The notes beneath the pieces are model-generated. The model was not told where the DNA came from. It saw only the letters and a program-made list of their open reading frames with translations, and did not search any database. DNA of 43,771 nucleotides, from positions 1 to 43,771 of the forward strand of contig DATJFP010000006.1 of assembly GCA_035495615.1 (NCBI GenBank). Direction: 5' to 3'. How positions within the stretch are numbered: the first letter of the stretch is position 1; each line of letters begins with the position of its first letter. The DNA is from Verrucomicrobiia bacterium. Its GTDB lineage: Bacteria > Omnitrophota > Omnitrophia > Omnitrophales > Aquincolibacteriaceae. Shown here in pieces: positions 23,020-31,000 of this stretch. The translations under genes and the position numbers were made by a program.

Positions 23020-24180
23020 ATGCGAATCCTGCATTTTGCAAACGATGAAAAATTCATGCCGCTGGTCCGGAGCCTTTACGAAGAGGCGTTTCCGGGCGGG
23101 AACACATTCCTTTTCTGCGAACATCCTAAGCTTCCTCTGGAACCTTCGCCCGAACTGCCGCGCACGCGCACGGTGCCGCCGTCTTATTTCAGCTCCGAAG
23201 AATTGAGGCAGGAAGTCCGGAATTACGACGCTGTGGTGATTCACGGCATGCTGGCCGCGTTCGCCAGCGCGATCAAGAGGCTCCCTCCGGAAATCCTTGT
23301 CGTGTGGTGCGGCTGGGGATTTGATTATGCGCATCTTCTGACGGGCGGCAAGGAAGGGCTGTTGCTGCCGGACACTGCGCGGATTTGCGCGGACCTCCGG
23401 AACAGCCGGCGGAATTTGAAAGACTGGCTGAAGGCCCTGCTTCGCCTTGCGAAACGGGCCGCAGGCTCCCAGGCCGTCGGCGAGCCGCTGGTTTCCGTGG
23501 CTGGCCGGATCAACGTCTTCAGCGTTTTGCCGGTCGAAGAAGAGAATGTGCGCGGCGCCTTGCCTGCAATGCGGGCGATTTATCACGGCTTGCCGTATCA
23601 AACGACCGAGGATGTTTTGGAAAAGGGGCCTCCCCGCATGATGGGAAATGACATCCTGCTGGGCAATTCGGCCGCGGCTTCGAACAATCACGTCGACGCG
23701 TTGAAGCTCCTGCGGGAAACGGCGCAGGACCGGAACGTGATCGTGCCGCTGAGTTACGCGGATCCCGGCGGGCTTTATACGGCCCGGGTAGTTGAAGAAG
23801 GCGCGCGGCTTTTGGGAGACCGCTTCAAGCCGCTTACCGCATGGATGCCCATGGAACGTTATTTCGCGCATTTGTCGAACTGCGGCATCGTCATCATGAA
23901 TCATCGCCGCCAGCAGGCGCTCGGCAATATCAGCGCCGCCTTGTACAAGGGAGCCAAGGTTTTTCTTCGGCCCGAGAATCCGGTTTACCGCTGGTATCTG
24001 GAAATGGGCATCAAACTTTTTCCCGTCACGGAGCTCGAGCAGCCGTCACCCGCGGCCTGGCAGGGCCTCGGCGAAGGGGACAGGGAGGCGAACCGCCGGA
24101 TCGTCGGCGAATTCTGGAAACGCGGCCGCGCGTTGAAAGCCATCCGCGATCTCGAATCCCTTCTCAAAACCCGCCGTTAG
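23020..24180 (+). CDS. wecF: TDP-Fuc4NAc:lipid II Fuc4NAc transferase (WecF type)
   Basis: A glycosyltransferase family 56 protein (386 residues; E. coli WecF is about 360). WecF moves 4-acetamido-4,6-dideoxygalactose from its TDP donor onto a lipid-linked disaccharide at the cytoplasmic face of the inner membrane during enterobacterial common antigen synthesis. The hallmark segments are visible: 'ILLGNSAAASNNHVDA' at about residue 212, 'VIVPLSYADPG', and 'MNHRRQQALGNI' at about residue 293. There is no signal peptide or membrane segment, as expected for a peripheral enzyme. It starts six bases after wecE with no clear ribosome site, so coupling is likely. The acceptor in this organism is unknown; the other common-antigen genes are not in the window. 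Confidence 0.88.
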   Translation: MRILHFANDEKFMPLVRSLYEEAFPGGNTFLFCEHPKLPLEPSPELPRTRTVPPSYFSSEELRQEVRNYDAVVIHGMLAAFASAIKRLPPEILVVWCGWGFDYAHLLTGGKEGLLLPDTARICADLRNSRRNLKDWLKALLRLAKRAAGSQAVGEPLVSVAGRINVFSVLPVEEENVRGALPAMRAIYHGLPYQTTEDVLEKGPPRMMGNDILLGNSAAASNNHVDALKLLRETAQDRNVIVPLSYADPGGLYTARVVEEGARLLGDRFKPLTAWMPMERYFAHLSNCGIVIMNHRRQQALGNISAALYKGAKVFLRPENPVYRWYLEMGIKLFPVTELEQPSPAAWQGLGEGDREANRRIVGEFWKRGRALKAIRDLESLLKTRR

Positions 24181-24186
24181 ACCCTG

Positions 24187-24214
24187 TTGATATTATTTTA
24201 TAACCATATATAAA
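24187..24214 (+). promoter_or_regulatory. Promoter-like sequence before the HD-GYP gene
   Basis: A TTGATA (24187-24192) is separated by 16 bp from TATAAA (24209-24214), in an AT-rich island between the wecF stop and the response regulator. It would give a leader of about 105 nt. Sigma-70-like by pattern only. Confidence 0.45.
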
Positions 24215-24325
24215 TAAAAGACTTACAATTAATTTTTGACGTGGATTGTAGATTGCTTTCCGGACAGGCATACTTTGTCTTGAACCCTAAAAAGACGGCA
24301 TCAGAACTGTTCGGAAGCAAGCTTG

Positions 24326-25438
24326 ATGGAAACCGATACGAAGATCCGCGAGTCCAAGATCCTGATCGTTGATGACGACATCAACATCGGGATGATGCTC
24401 GAAGAGACCCTCAAAGAGAATGAATTCTCCATGGTGCGGTACATTTCCGACTCGCGCCAGGTCGTCGAAGTCTTCAAGGAATACAAACCCGATCTCATCC
24501 TGCTCGATATCCGCATGCCGTACGTCGACGGCTTCCAGGTCATGGAACTGCTGAAAGAATTCCGCCAGGTTTCTTTCGTGCCGGTTCTTGTCCTCACCGC
24601 CGAAGCGGACGAATCCATCTGCGTGCGCGCCCTCAGCGCCGGCGCCACGGATTTCCTGAACAAACCCATGAAAGTCACGGAGACTCTGGTTCGCATCCAG
24701 AATCTTTTGAAAGTGCGGCAGCTGCAGAAGGAATTGGAAAACAAAAAAGAGTTCCTGGAAGTGAAGGTCAATGACCGCACCGAGCAGCTCAAGCAGGCCG
24801 TGAAAGAAATCGACGCCATGCACCAGCAGGTGAAAGAGGCCTACCTCGAGACGATTTACAGCCTGACGCGCGCCACCGAATACAAAGACGAAGAAACCGC
24901 AAGCCATGTGAAGCGGCTCAGCCTTTATTCCGCCGCGCTCGGCCGCGCCGCGGGCCTCAGCGAAAACGTCGTCGAGCTGCTGCTTTATGCCAGCCCCATG
25001 CACGACATCGGCAAGATCGGAATCCCGGACAAAATCCTTTTCAAAGGCGAGGCGCTGACAGAAGAAGAATGGAAGATCATGAAGAAGCATCCTGAGATCG
25101 GCTACGACATCCTGAAAAGCGCGCATGCGCCTGTTTTAATTCTCGGCGCCTCCATCTCACTCCATCATCACGAGCGCTGGGACGGCTCCGGTTATCCGCG
25201 CGGTCTGAAAGGGGAGCAGATTCCCATTGAGGGCCGGATCCTGCAGCTCGTTGACGTGTACGACGCACTGCGCAGCAAACGGCATTACAAGCCGGCCTTC
25301 GATCATGAGAAGGCCTGCAAGATCATTCTGGAAGGCGACGGCCGCGTCATGCCCGGACATTTCGATCCCAAACTCATCAATATCTTCAAGACGACGCACA
25401 TGGAATTTTGCCGCATCTTCGAAGAAAATAAACACTAA
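24326..25438 (+). CDS. Response regulator with HD-GYP domain (RpfG-like c-di-GMP phosphodiesterase)
   Basis: A two-domain signalling protein of 370 residues. The N-terminal receiver domain (about 8-130) has the acidic cluster 'VDDD' (15-18), the phospho-acceptor Asp61 in 'LILLDIRMP' and the conserved Lys in 'FLNKPM'. A coiled-coil linker (about 130-175) joins it to an HD-GYP domain (about 176-365). The metal-binding HD pair is His226-Asp227 in 'MHDIGKIGIPD'; 'HHHERWDGSGYP' contains Gly-Tyr-Pro at 289-291; 'VDVYDAL' follows. All key residues are present, so the enzyme is probably active and cuts cyclic di-GMP when phosphorylated. No histidine kinase lies nearby. The ATG at 24326 has a GGAAG (24313-24317) eight bases upstream; a TTG one codon earlier is possible. 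It has its own promoter-like sequence, separate from the sugar cassette. Confidence 0.9.
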   Translation: METDTKIRESKILIVDDDINIGMMLEETLKENEFSMVRYISDSRQVVEVFKEYKPDLILLDIRMPYVDGFQVMELLKEFRQVSFVPVLVLTAEADESICVRALSAGATDFLNKPMKVTETLVRIQNLLKVRQLQKELENKKEFLEVKVNDRTEQLKQAVKEIDAMHQQVKEAYLETIYSLTRATEYKDEETASHVKRLSLYSAALGRAAGLSENVVELLLYASPMHDIGKIGIPDKILFKGEALTEEEWKIMKKHPEIGYDILKSAHAPVLILGASISLHHHERWDGSGYPRGLKGEQIPIEGRILQLVDVYDALRSKRHYKPAFDHEKACKIILEGDGRVMPGHFDPKLINIFKTTHMEFCRIFEENKH

Positions 25439-25444
25439 GCCGCA

Positions 25445-25473
25445 TTAGACAAGCCCGCCCGAATCCCTATAAT
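25445..25473 (+). promoter_or_regulatory. Sigma-70-like promoter before the MFS gene
   Basis: TTAGAC (25445-25450), a 17-bp spacer and a consensus TATAAT (25468-25473) lie 45 bp upstream of the MFS start. This is the best-spaced promoter match in the window. Confidence 0.6.
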
Positions 25474-25518
25474 GGAGCGTCCTTTCTTCCACCGTCTGTC
25501 ATTCCGCCCGGAGAGGCG

Positions 25519-26712
25519 ATGAGCGAATCGAAAAAAGTTAAAGCCGCGGTGTTTTACCTCGGCTCGTTCGTGCAGGGGCTGTGCCTCATTCTTCTCCCGG
25601 GCTCCAGCTTTGTCCTGAAATCGCCGGATTTTTCCGGGATCACGGACCCGCAGTACGGCCTGGTTTTTCTTCCTATGGTGCTGACGGCCGCGGCCTGCAC
25701 GCTGGCCTTTGCCCGTCTCGAAGCCGTGTTCAAAAGGCCGCGTCTTTTTTACGCGGGCTATTTCGCGAATCTTCTCTTTCTGATTTTCCTGGGCCTGGTG
25801 CGCCTGACCCCGCATCGCAACATGGCAAGCTTCGGCCTTCTGCTCACTGCCAATTTTTTCCTCGGCCTGGGCTTCGGCCTTTTTTTCACGGCCATGAACC
25901 TCTACATCGTGGATCTTTTTTCCGCGCGGCGCGACGCGCTCCTGGCCGGAATGCATGCTTTTCTCGGCATCGGCGCCGCGGTATCGCCGCTTCTCGCCGG
26001 CCATTTTATCCGGCAGGGGAATTGGCCCGCGTCCGTCTCGGTCACGCTTCTCGCGCTGATTCTCGTGGGACTCGCCTGCCGCCTGACGCACGCTCACCGC
26101 ATGGGGCCTTTGTCCGGCATCGTGTCCCGGCCGCCCGTGCCTCCGGGGCCCTTTCCGGCCGGCGCGCGGCTTTTCCTCGTGACGGTTTTTTTCTACGGCA
26201 TCGTCGAATCCACGATCGGCAACTGGTCCGTGACTTACCTGAATCAGGACAAAGGATTTTCCGAAGGCGCGGCGCTGGCGTGCCTGTCGGTTTTCTGGTT
26301 CTCTTTGACCGCGGGGCGCCTGGCCGCCGCTTTTTATGCCGCGCGCTTTGAGCCGCTGCCTCTTTACCGGATCTCGCCGTTCCTGATCATGGGGGCATTG
26401 GCCGCAAACCTGGCCAACCGCGAGGAGGCCCGCGTACTCTTGATCTACGCGGCGACGGGCTTCGGATGCTCTTACTTTTTTCCGCTCTCGATCAGCCTTT
26501 CCACGCGCTTTTACGATCGCTGGCGCGACACGCTGGCCGGCGGCTGCGTGGCCGCGCTCATGCTCGGCGTGGGCGTGGGCAGCTCGCTCGCCGGATTTTT
26601 GAGGGACAGGGGATGGATGAACCTGGACCAGACTTTCATGGCGGCCCTAGGCTGCGCCGCCGTCGTGGCTGTTCTTGCCTGGATCCTGAGTACAAGCTCC
26701 CGTCCCGCCTGA
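25519..26712 (+). CDS. Major facilitator superfamily transporter
   Basis: A polytopic inner-membrane protein of 397 residues with about 12 hydrophobic segments, in two halves joined by a proline-rich polar stretch near residues 192-215 ('SRPPVPPGPFPAG'). The segment 'FFLGLGFGLFFTAMNLYIVD' and the later 'AATGFGCSYFFPLSISLSTR' are typical of MFS proteins, especially sugar/FucP-like members, but I cannot assign a substrate. The ATG follows a strong GGAGAGG (25510-25516) and a good promoter lies just upstream, so it is probably its own transcription unit. Nothing in the neighbours fixes its cargo. Confidence 0.82.
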   Translation: MSESKKVKAAVFYLGSFVQGLCLILLPGSSFVLKSPDFSGITDPQYGLVFLPMVLTAAACTLAFARLEAVFKRPRLFYAGYFANLLFLIFLGLVRLTPHRNMASFGLLLTANFFLGLGFGLFFTAMNLYIVDLFSARRDALLAGMHAFLGIGAAVSPLLAGHFIRQGNWPASVSVTLLALILVGLACRLTHAHRMGPLSGIVSRPPVPPGPFPAGARLFLVTVFFYGIVESTIGNWSVTYLNQDKGFSEGAALACLSVFWFSLTAGRLAAAFYAARFEPLPLYRISPFLIMGALAANLANREEARVLLIYAATGFGCSYFFPLSISLSTRFYDRWRDTLAGGCVAALMLGVGVGSSLAGFLRDRGWMNLDQTFMAALGCAAVVAVLAWILSTSSRPA

Positions 26713-26763
26713 GCTTCGAGCGTTTTCCCCGATGTCACACGCTTTCCGGGGCAGGATTTTTCC

Positions 26764-26797
26764 TTGACATCAGACAAAATCTGAATAAGATTCTGTC
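26764..26797 (+). promoter_or_regulatory. Promoter overlapped by a near-perfect dyad operator
   Basis: A consensus TTGACA (26764-26769) is followed after 16 bp by TAAGAT (26786-26791). A dyad with 10-bp arms (26773-26782 and 26788-26797, one mismatch, 5-bp centre) covers the spacer and the -10 box, the usual place for a repressor or MerR-type activator site. A 10-bp sequence from the left arm and centre (26778-26787) recurs directly at 26810-26819 in the leader. The adjacent genes suggest a metal-responsive regulator, by inference only. Confidence 0.5.
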
Positions 26798-26854
26798 CTA
26801 TTAGTCATGAATCTGAATAGTGCCGTTCGCGGCGAATCCCTCAAGGAGCAAGAA

Positions 26855-27601
26855 ATGAAAGTGTCCCGTTTTCTTAAAGGTCTCACCGCAACCGCTGTTT
26901 TCATGGTCGGAGTTTTGAGCGCCGCCGAGGCCCATACCCGCTACTATACTTTTACCGAACAATACCGCACGATCCCGCAGAACCAGTTTGAAATCGAACA
27001 GTGGACCAAGCTCGACGTTCCCAACCGCCACGCTACGAATGAAAACAAGTGGAAATACCAGACCGAGCTCGAGTACGGCATCACGGACCATTGGACGATC
27101 GCGCATTACGAATTCTGGGAAACCCAGAACGTGATCGGCAACGACGACGCCACCGGTTATGGCGGTTTCAAATTTGAAACCAAATACCGCATCGGCGAAA
27201 AAGGCAAGTACTGGGTCGATCCGTTGGTTTATCTCGAATGGGAAACCGAGCCGGGAGAAAACAATCCCAACACGATCGAAGGCAAGATCGTCCTCTCCAA
27301 AGATCTCGGCGATCTGAACGTGACCTACAACCAGATCCTGGAATCGCAGCTTGGCGAAGACGGCCGCACCGAGCCCGAGTTTGCGTTTGCCGCGAGCTAC
27401 GCGGTGCCCGGCGGCTTCCGCCCGGGCGTGGAATTCACCGGCAATTATTGGGAACCCGGAACGCGCCGCAATGAGCTTGCGCTTGGGCCGTCCCTGGCCT
27501 GGGAAGGCAAGTACTTCTGGCTCGCAGGCAGCGTGGTTTTCGGAATCAATCATGCCGCGGACGATGTCCAGGCCAACGTGGTGGTGGGAGTTCCTCTCTG
27601 A
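26855..27601 (+). CDS. Exported beta-rich, probable outer-membrane protein
   Basis: A 248-residue protein with a clear signal peptide ('MKVSRFLKGLTATAVFMVGV', cleavage likely after 'SAAEA', about residue 26). The mature part is full of alternating aromatic/polar strands ('YYTFTEQYRTIPQNQFEIEQ', 'YQTELEYGITDHWTIAHYE', 'GGFKFETKYRIGE'), typical of outer-membrane barrels of the general DUF6662/MetA-pathway-of-phenol type; exact family is a guess. I chose the ATG at 26855 because AAGGAG lies at 26843-26848 and the signal peptide begins there; an upstream in-frame ATG at 26807 has no ribosome site. The stop TGA shares its last base with the next ATG, so the two genes are translationally coupled. 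The pair may handle metal ions at the envelope. Confidence 0.72.
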   Translation: MKVSRFLKGLTATAVFMVGVLSAAEAHTRYYTFTEQYRTIPQNQFEIEQWTKLDVPNRHATNENKWKYQTELEYGITDHWTIAHYEFWETQNVIGNDDATGYGGFKFETKYRIGEKGKYWVDPLVYLEWETEPGENNPNTIEGKIVLSKDLGDLNVTYNQILESQLGEDGRTEPEFAFAASYAVPGGFRPGVEFTGNYWEPGTRRNELALGPSLAWEGKYFWLAGSVVFGINHAADDVQANVVVGVPL

Positions 27602-27876
27602 TGAAATCGCTGAGGCGCTTTTCTCGTTTTCTTTCCGCGGCCGTGATCGCGGGCGCGTTTTTCGCCGCGGCGCCGCTGCAGGCCGCGGCCTCGAAGCCGG
27701 CCCTTTTTCACAAAGGCATGGATTGCCCGGTCATGCCCGGGGAAAAGGTGAAGGAAAAATTTTACGCCGACTACAAAGGCCAGAGGATTTACCTCTGCTG
27801 CCGCAGCTGCGTCCGCAGCTTCAAGCGTAACCCGGAAAAGTATCTCGCCCGAATGGCTGCTGCGCAGCACTCGTAA
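27601..27876 (+). CDS. Small exported YHS/TRASH-like metal-binding protein
   Basis: The 91-residue product has a signal peptide ending near 'PLQAAA' (about residue 30). The mature part reads like a YHS/TRASH domain: 'DCPVMPGEKVKEKFYADYKG' followed by 'RIYLCCRSCVRSFKRNPEKY', with cysteines in C-P-V-M and C-C-x-x-C arrangement suited to copper or another soft metal. Such periplasmic domains are found beside metal exporters and sensors. It overlaps the stop of the barrel-like protein by one base (TGATG) and so is made with it. Metal identity is not determined by the sequence. Confidence 0.75.
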   Translation: MKSLRRFSRFLSAAVIAGAFFAAAPLQAAASKPALFHKGMDCPVMPGEKVKEKFYADYKGQRIYLCCRSCVRSFKRNPEKYLARMAAAQHS

Positions 27877-27934
27877 GCCGTTTTTCTCCTCATCCTGAGC
27901 GCATCCCAAACCCCCAGGACCGCCGCCTAGCATT

Positions 27935-28040
27935 CTTGATCACCTGCAATCAAGCCCGCATTCGCGCCTTCCTTAATTTGAGAAAAGCCGCCCCTGCGGG
28001 TACCTTTTATCAAACCCGGCGCAACGGCCAAACGGGTTTG
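27935..28040 (+). other. Structured leader before the large secreted protein
   Basis: Three hairpins can be drawn in the gap between 27876 and the start at 28050: 27935-27940/27949-27954 (6 bp); a compound stem 27983-27991/27996-28008 with a TTTT at 28005-28008; and a perfect 8-bp stem 28011-28018/28033-28040. The arrangement is compatible with a cis-regulatory RNA or attenuator, but I recognise no known riboswitch class. Confidence 0.25.
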
Positions 28041-28049
28041 CGTGACCGG

Positions 28050-31000
28050 ATGACTTTCTTCTCCTACAACCGTCGCCGCGCTCCTCGACAAACGGCCCTT
28101 TTCTTGCTATTTACCTTCGGGCTTTTGCAAAGTCCGCCTCCGGTCCGCGCGTTTTCCGCCGCGCCTTCTTCTTTCTCGATCCCCATGGAACTCGGCACCG
28201 TGGAAGAATCCGTCCAGCGCCCCGGCGCCAAAACGATTTTGTATCTCCAGGACGCGCACGACTGCCTCGAAGCCCAGGAAAATATCGCGAAGATCATCGG
28301 CGGCCTGGTGGAAAAGGGGGGTGTCCGCACGGTTTTCGAAGAAGGCTACGAAGGCCCCGTTCCCACGGATGCTTATTTCCAAAGCATCGCAGCGCCGCTC
28401 AAACGGCAGGTTTCTTACTTCCTCATGGACAGGCTGCGCCTCAGCGCCGCGGAATACGCGCATGTCAACCGATCGAGCGATTTCAATCTCATTGGAGCGG
28501 ACAATGCCCGTCTTCACGCGGAAAACATCGCCTGGTACCGGAAAAACGCCGCGCTCCAGAGCGGCGTGCGCGAGGATCTCTCGGCGCTCCAGGAACAGGT
28601 CCGGAAATTGATGAAGAAATTTTATCCGGAAGAAGCGGTGCTGTGGGTGCGTATGCGGGACCGTTTTCACGCCGGCGAGATGGAGCTGCTGGAGTACCTC
28701 CAAAGCACGGACGCCCTTTTTGCGAAACAATTTCCCCGCGAGGAAATGGCCGCGCGCTATCCGCGCCTTTCGCTCGTTCTGGAAGGGAAAACGCCTTCTC
28801 CGGAAGCCCTGCGTAAACTCGAAGATATCGAGGCTCGGGACTTTTTCACGGAAATCGAAGCGTGGGAAACGGCCATCGCCGGAAATGTTTTGACCGGCGC
28901 GGAACAAAAACAGATTTTCGAATACCATCGCGATCTGGACCTGCTGGCGCGCCTCTCGGAAGTCAAAGTGTCGCCGCTGGAATTCGAGGCCTCGAGTGCG
29001 GCGCTCGAAAGGCTGCGGACGCAGGCGTTCGCGGATTTCACGGCGCGCCTTCTCGGCCAATCGGTCGTGCTTTCCAGCAAATGGGAAGGCCTGGTTACCG
29101 CCGCTTCCGCGTTTTACCGGACCGCGGAGAAGCGCGATGAAGCGCTGCGCGGCAGGCTCGAAGCTTTCAAGCGCGGTCCCGCGCAGTCGGCCGTGATTGT
29201 CTTCGGCGGCTTCCACAAAAACAACATCAAGCGCCTCCTCGAAGAACTCGGCTTTTCTTACCAGGTCGTCGCGCCGAAGATTTCCGGCTCCGACGCCGTC
29301 CATGAAAATTATTACCGGCAGCTGATGACGTCGCAGGAAAGCCCGTATGATTTCGAAAAGGCCGCCACGGCCGTGCCGCCAGAGCGCATGATCTCGATTT
29401 TCAGTCCCGCCCAATTCCAGACCGTCCAGCTTCCCGCGATCAAGGCCGCCCTGGCCTTGGAAGCTTCGAAATCCGAATTGCGTGCGGACGAAACTCCCGA
29501 AGCAATCGAGCAGACGAACCGGGGCGTCATTCTCGAAGCGCGCGGGATGCTGAGAGCCATGCAGGACTACAGCGATGAGCATTTCCCCCGGCTCAACAGG
29601 CTTTCCGGGCGAGAACGCGACGACAACGAATGGCGTTTTGTTCTGTACGGGCATCTGTATGTTTTTCTGGAGATTTTTTCGAGATACCGCTTCGTTGGAA
29701 GGGACGGCAAACGGTACAAGGTCAGCGGGGGCGTGATCACGCGCTCGCTTTCCGGCGACGAAGAGCTGACTGTCGTGGTGAATTTAAGCTATGAAGGCCA
29801 GCATGCGGCGCAGTTGAAATTCGAAATTTCCATGGCGGGCGGCTTCAGCGTGACACCGGCGCTGTTCGTCAAGCCGGAGCATGCGGCCAACGGCCTGGGC
29901 GCGCAGGCCTACGCGCTTTTGCGGGAAATTACTCCCGCGGGGATGCTTATGGAGCTGAACGGAGACATCCAGAATATCCCGACGCTCGTGAAGCTCGCCG
30001 CCGCTCTGCCGCCGGAAGCGCGCGCTGAAGTGCAGCCGATCCTGGACAAATACCAGGCGCTCCTGGAAAAGGGGGCCGATACGGACAAGCAGCCCGAAAG
30101 AACGGGGCAAATGCAGGAGTCGGAAGCGCTGGCGAGAAATCTCGCCAAAGCCCTGCGCGCGGGACACGTACTTCCCGAAGAGATCGTTCGCTCGACGAAA
30201 CTCGCGCAGGCGCGGCTGAAATATTTTTCGCCGGACCTCGAGTTGAAGAAAATCGAATCCCCATACAGCCTGCCCGGCTACGTCAGCCGTTACACCGCGC
30301 CGCAGGACACGCCCATGCCGGACACCGCGATTTCCCGCGGAAAAATCCTGGCGGTCAAAGAAAAATATTTCAAGAGCGAACTGCGCATGGTGGCCGGCAT
30401 GAAGGCGCTCATCAAAGAGCAGCGCATGCTCAATCCCGGCTTTAAAGATGAGTCGCTGACCAAGTTCAATCTGACCGGTATTTCGGCCTGGACGAGTCAT
30501 TTTCAGTTCGAAGAATCCGCGCGCCGCATGCTCGAGGCCGATATGGAAAAACGGATCGCGCAAAAAATCGCGCAGGGCGACCGGTCCATGACGTTTGCCT
30601 CATTCGGCCTGGGCCTTCCCATGATCGAACCCCAGGACGTCCTGAAAAGCTTCTACACGGTGCTGAAAAGCCCGCGTTTTGCCGCGGCCGGCGAAAAGCC
30701 GTCGGGTTGGAAGGTGCGCTATTACGGTTTCGATTCGCAGGCGCTTTTGATTTATGCCAAAAGGACTTTTGACGAACTGGAAAGAGGGGAGAGACTGGCG
30801 GACATCGGCCTCGAAAAATCCGAGTTTGTGACGGGCATGCTCAAGGCGAAAGCGGTGAAGATCAACCTGTATGATTATGACCAGATGCGGCCCCTCGTGC
30901 GCCATGCAATGGGAAAGAGGAAAGCCGATTATCTTTTCCAGCGCAACGTCAGCTATGCCAACAGCCATGCCGCTTATTTGAAGTCACCGTCGCCGGACGA

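Noticed and set aside
26807-26854. Upstream start of the barrel-like protein
   Set aside because: No ribosome site there, while AAGGAG and the signal peptide support 26855. The stretch also contains the direct repeat of the operator half.
27936-28049. Upstream extension of the large secreted protein to an ATG at 27936
   Set aside because: It would put 38 residues in front of a good signal peptide and lies over hairpins; start 28050 is favoured.
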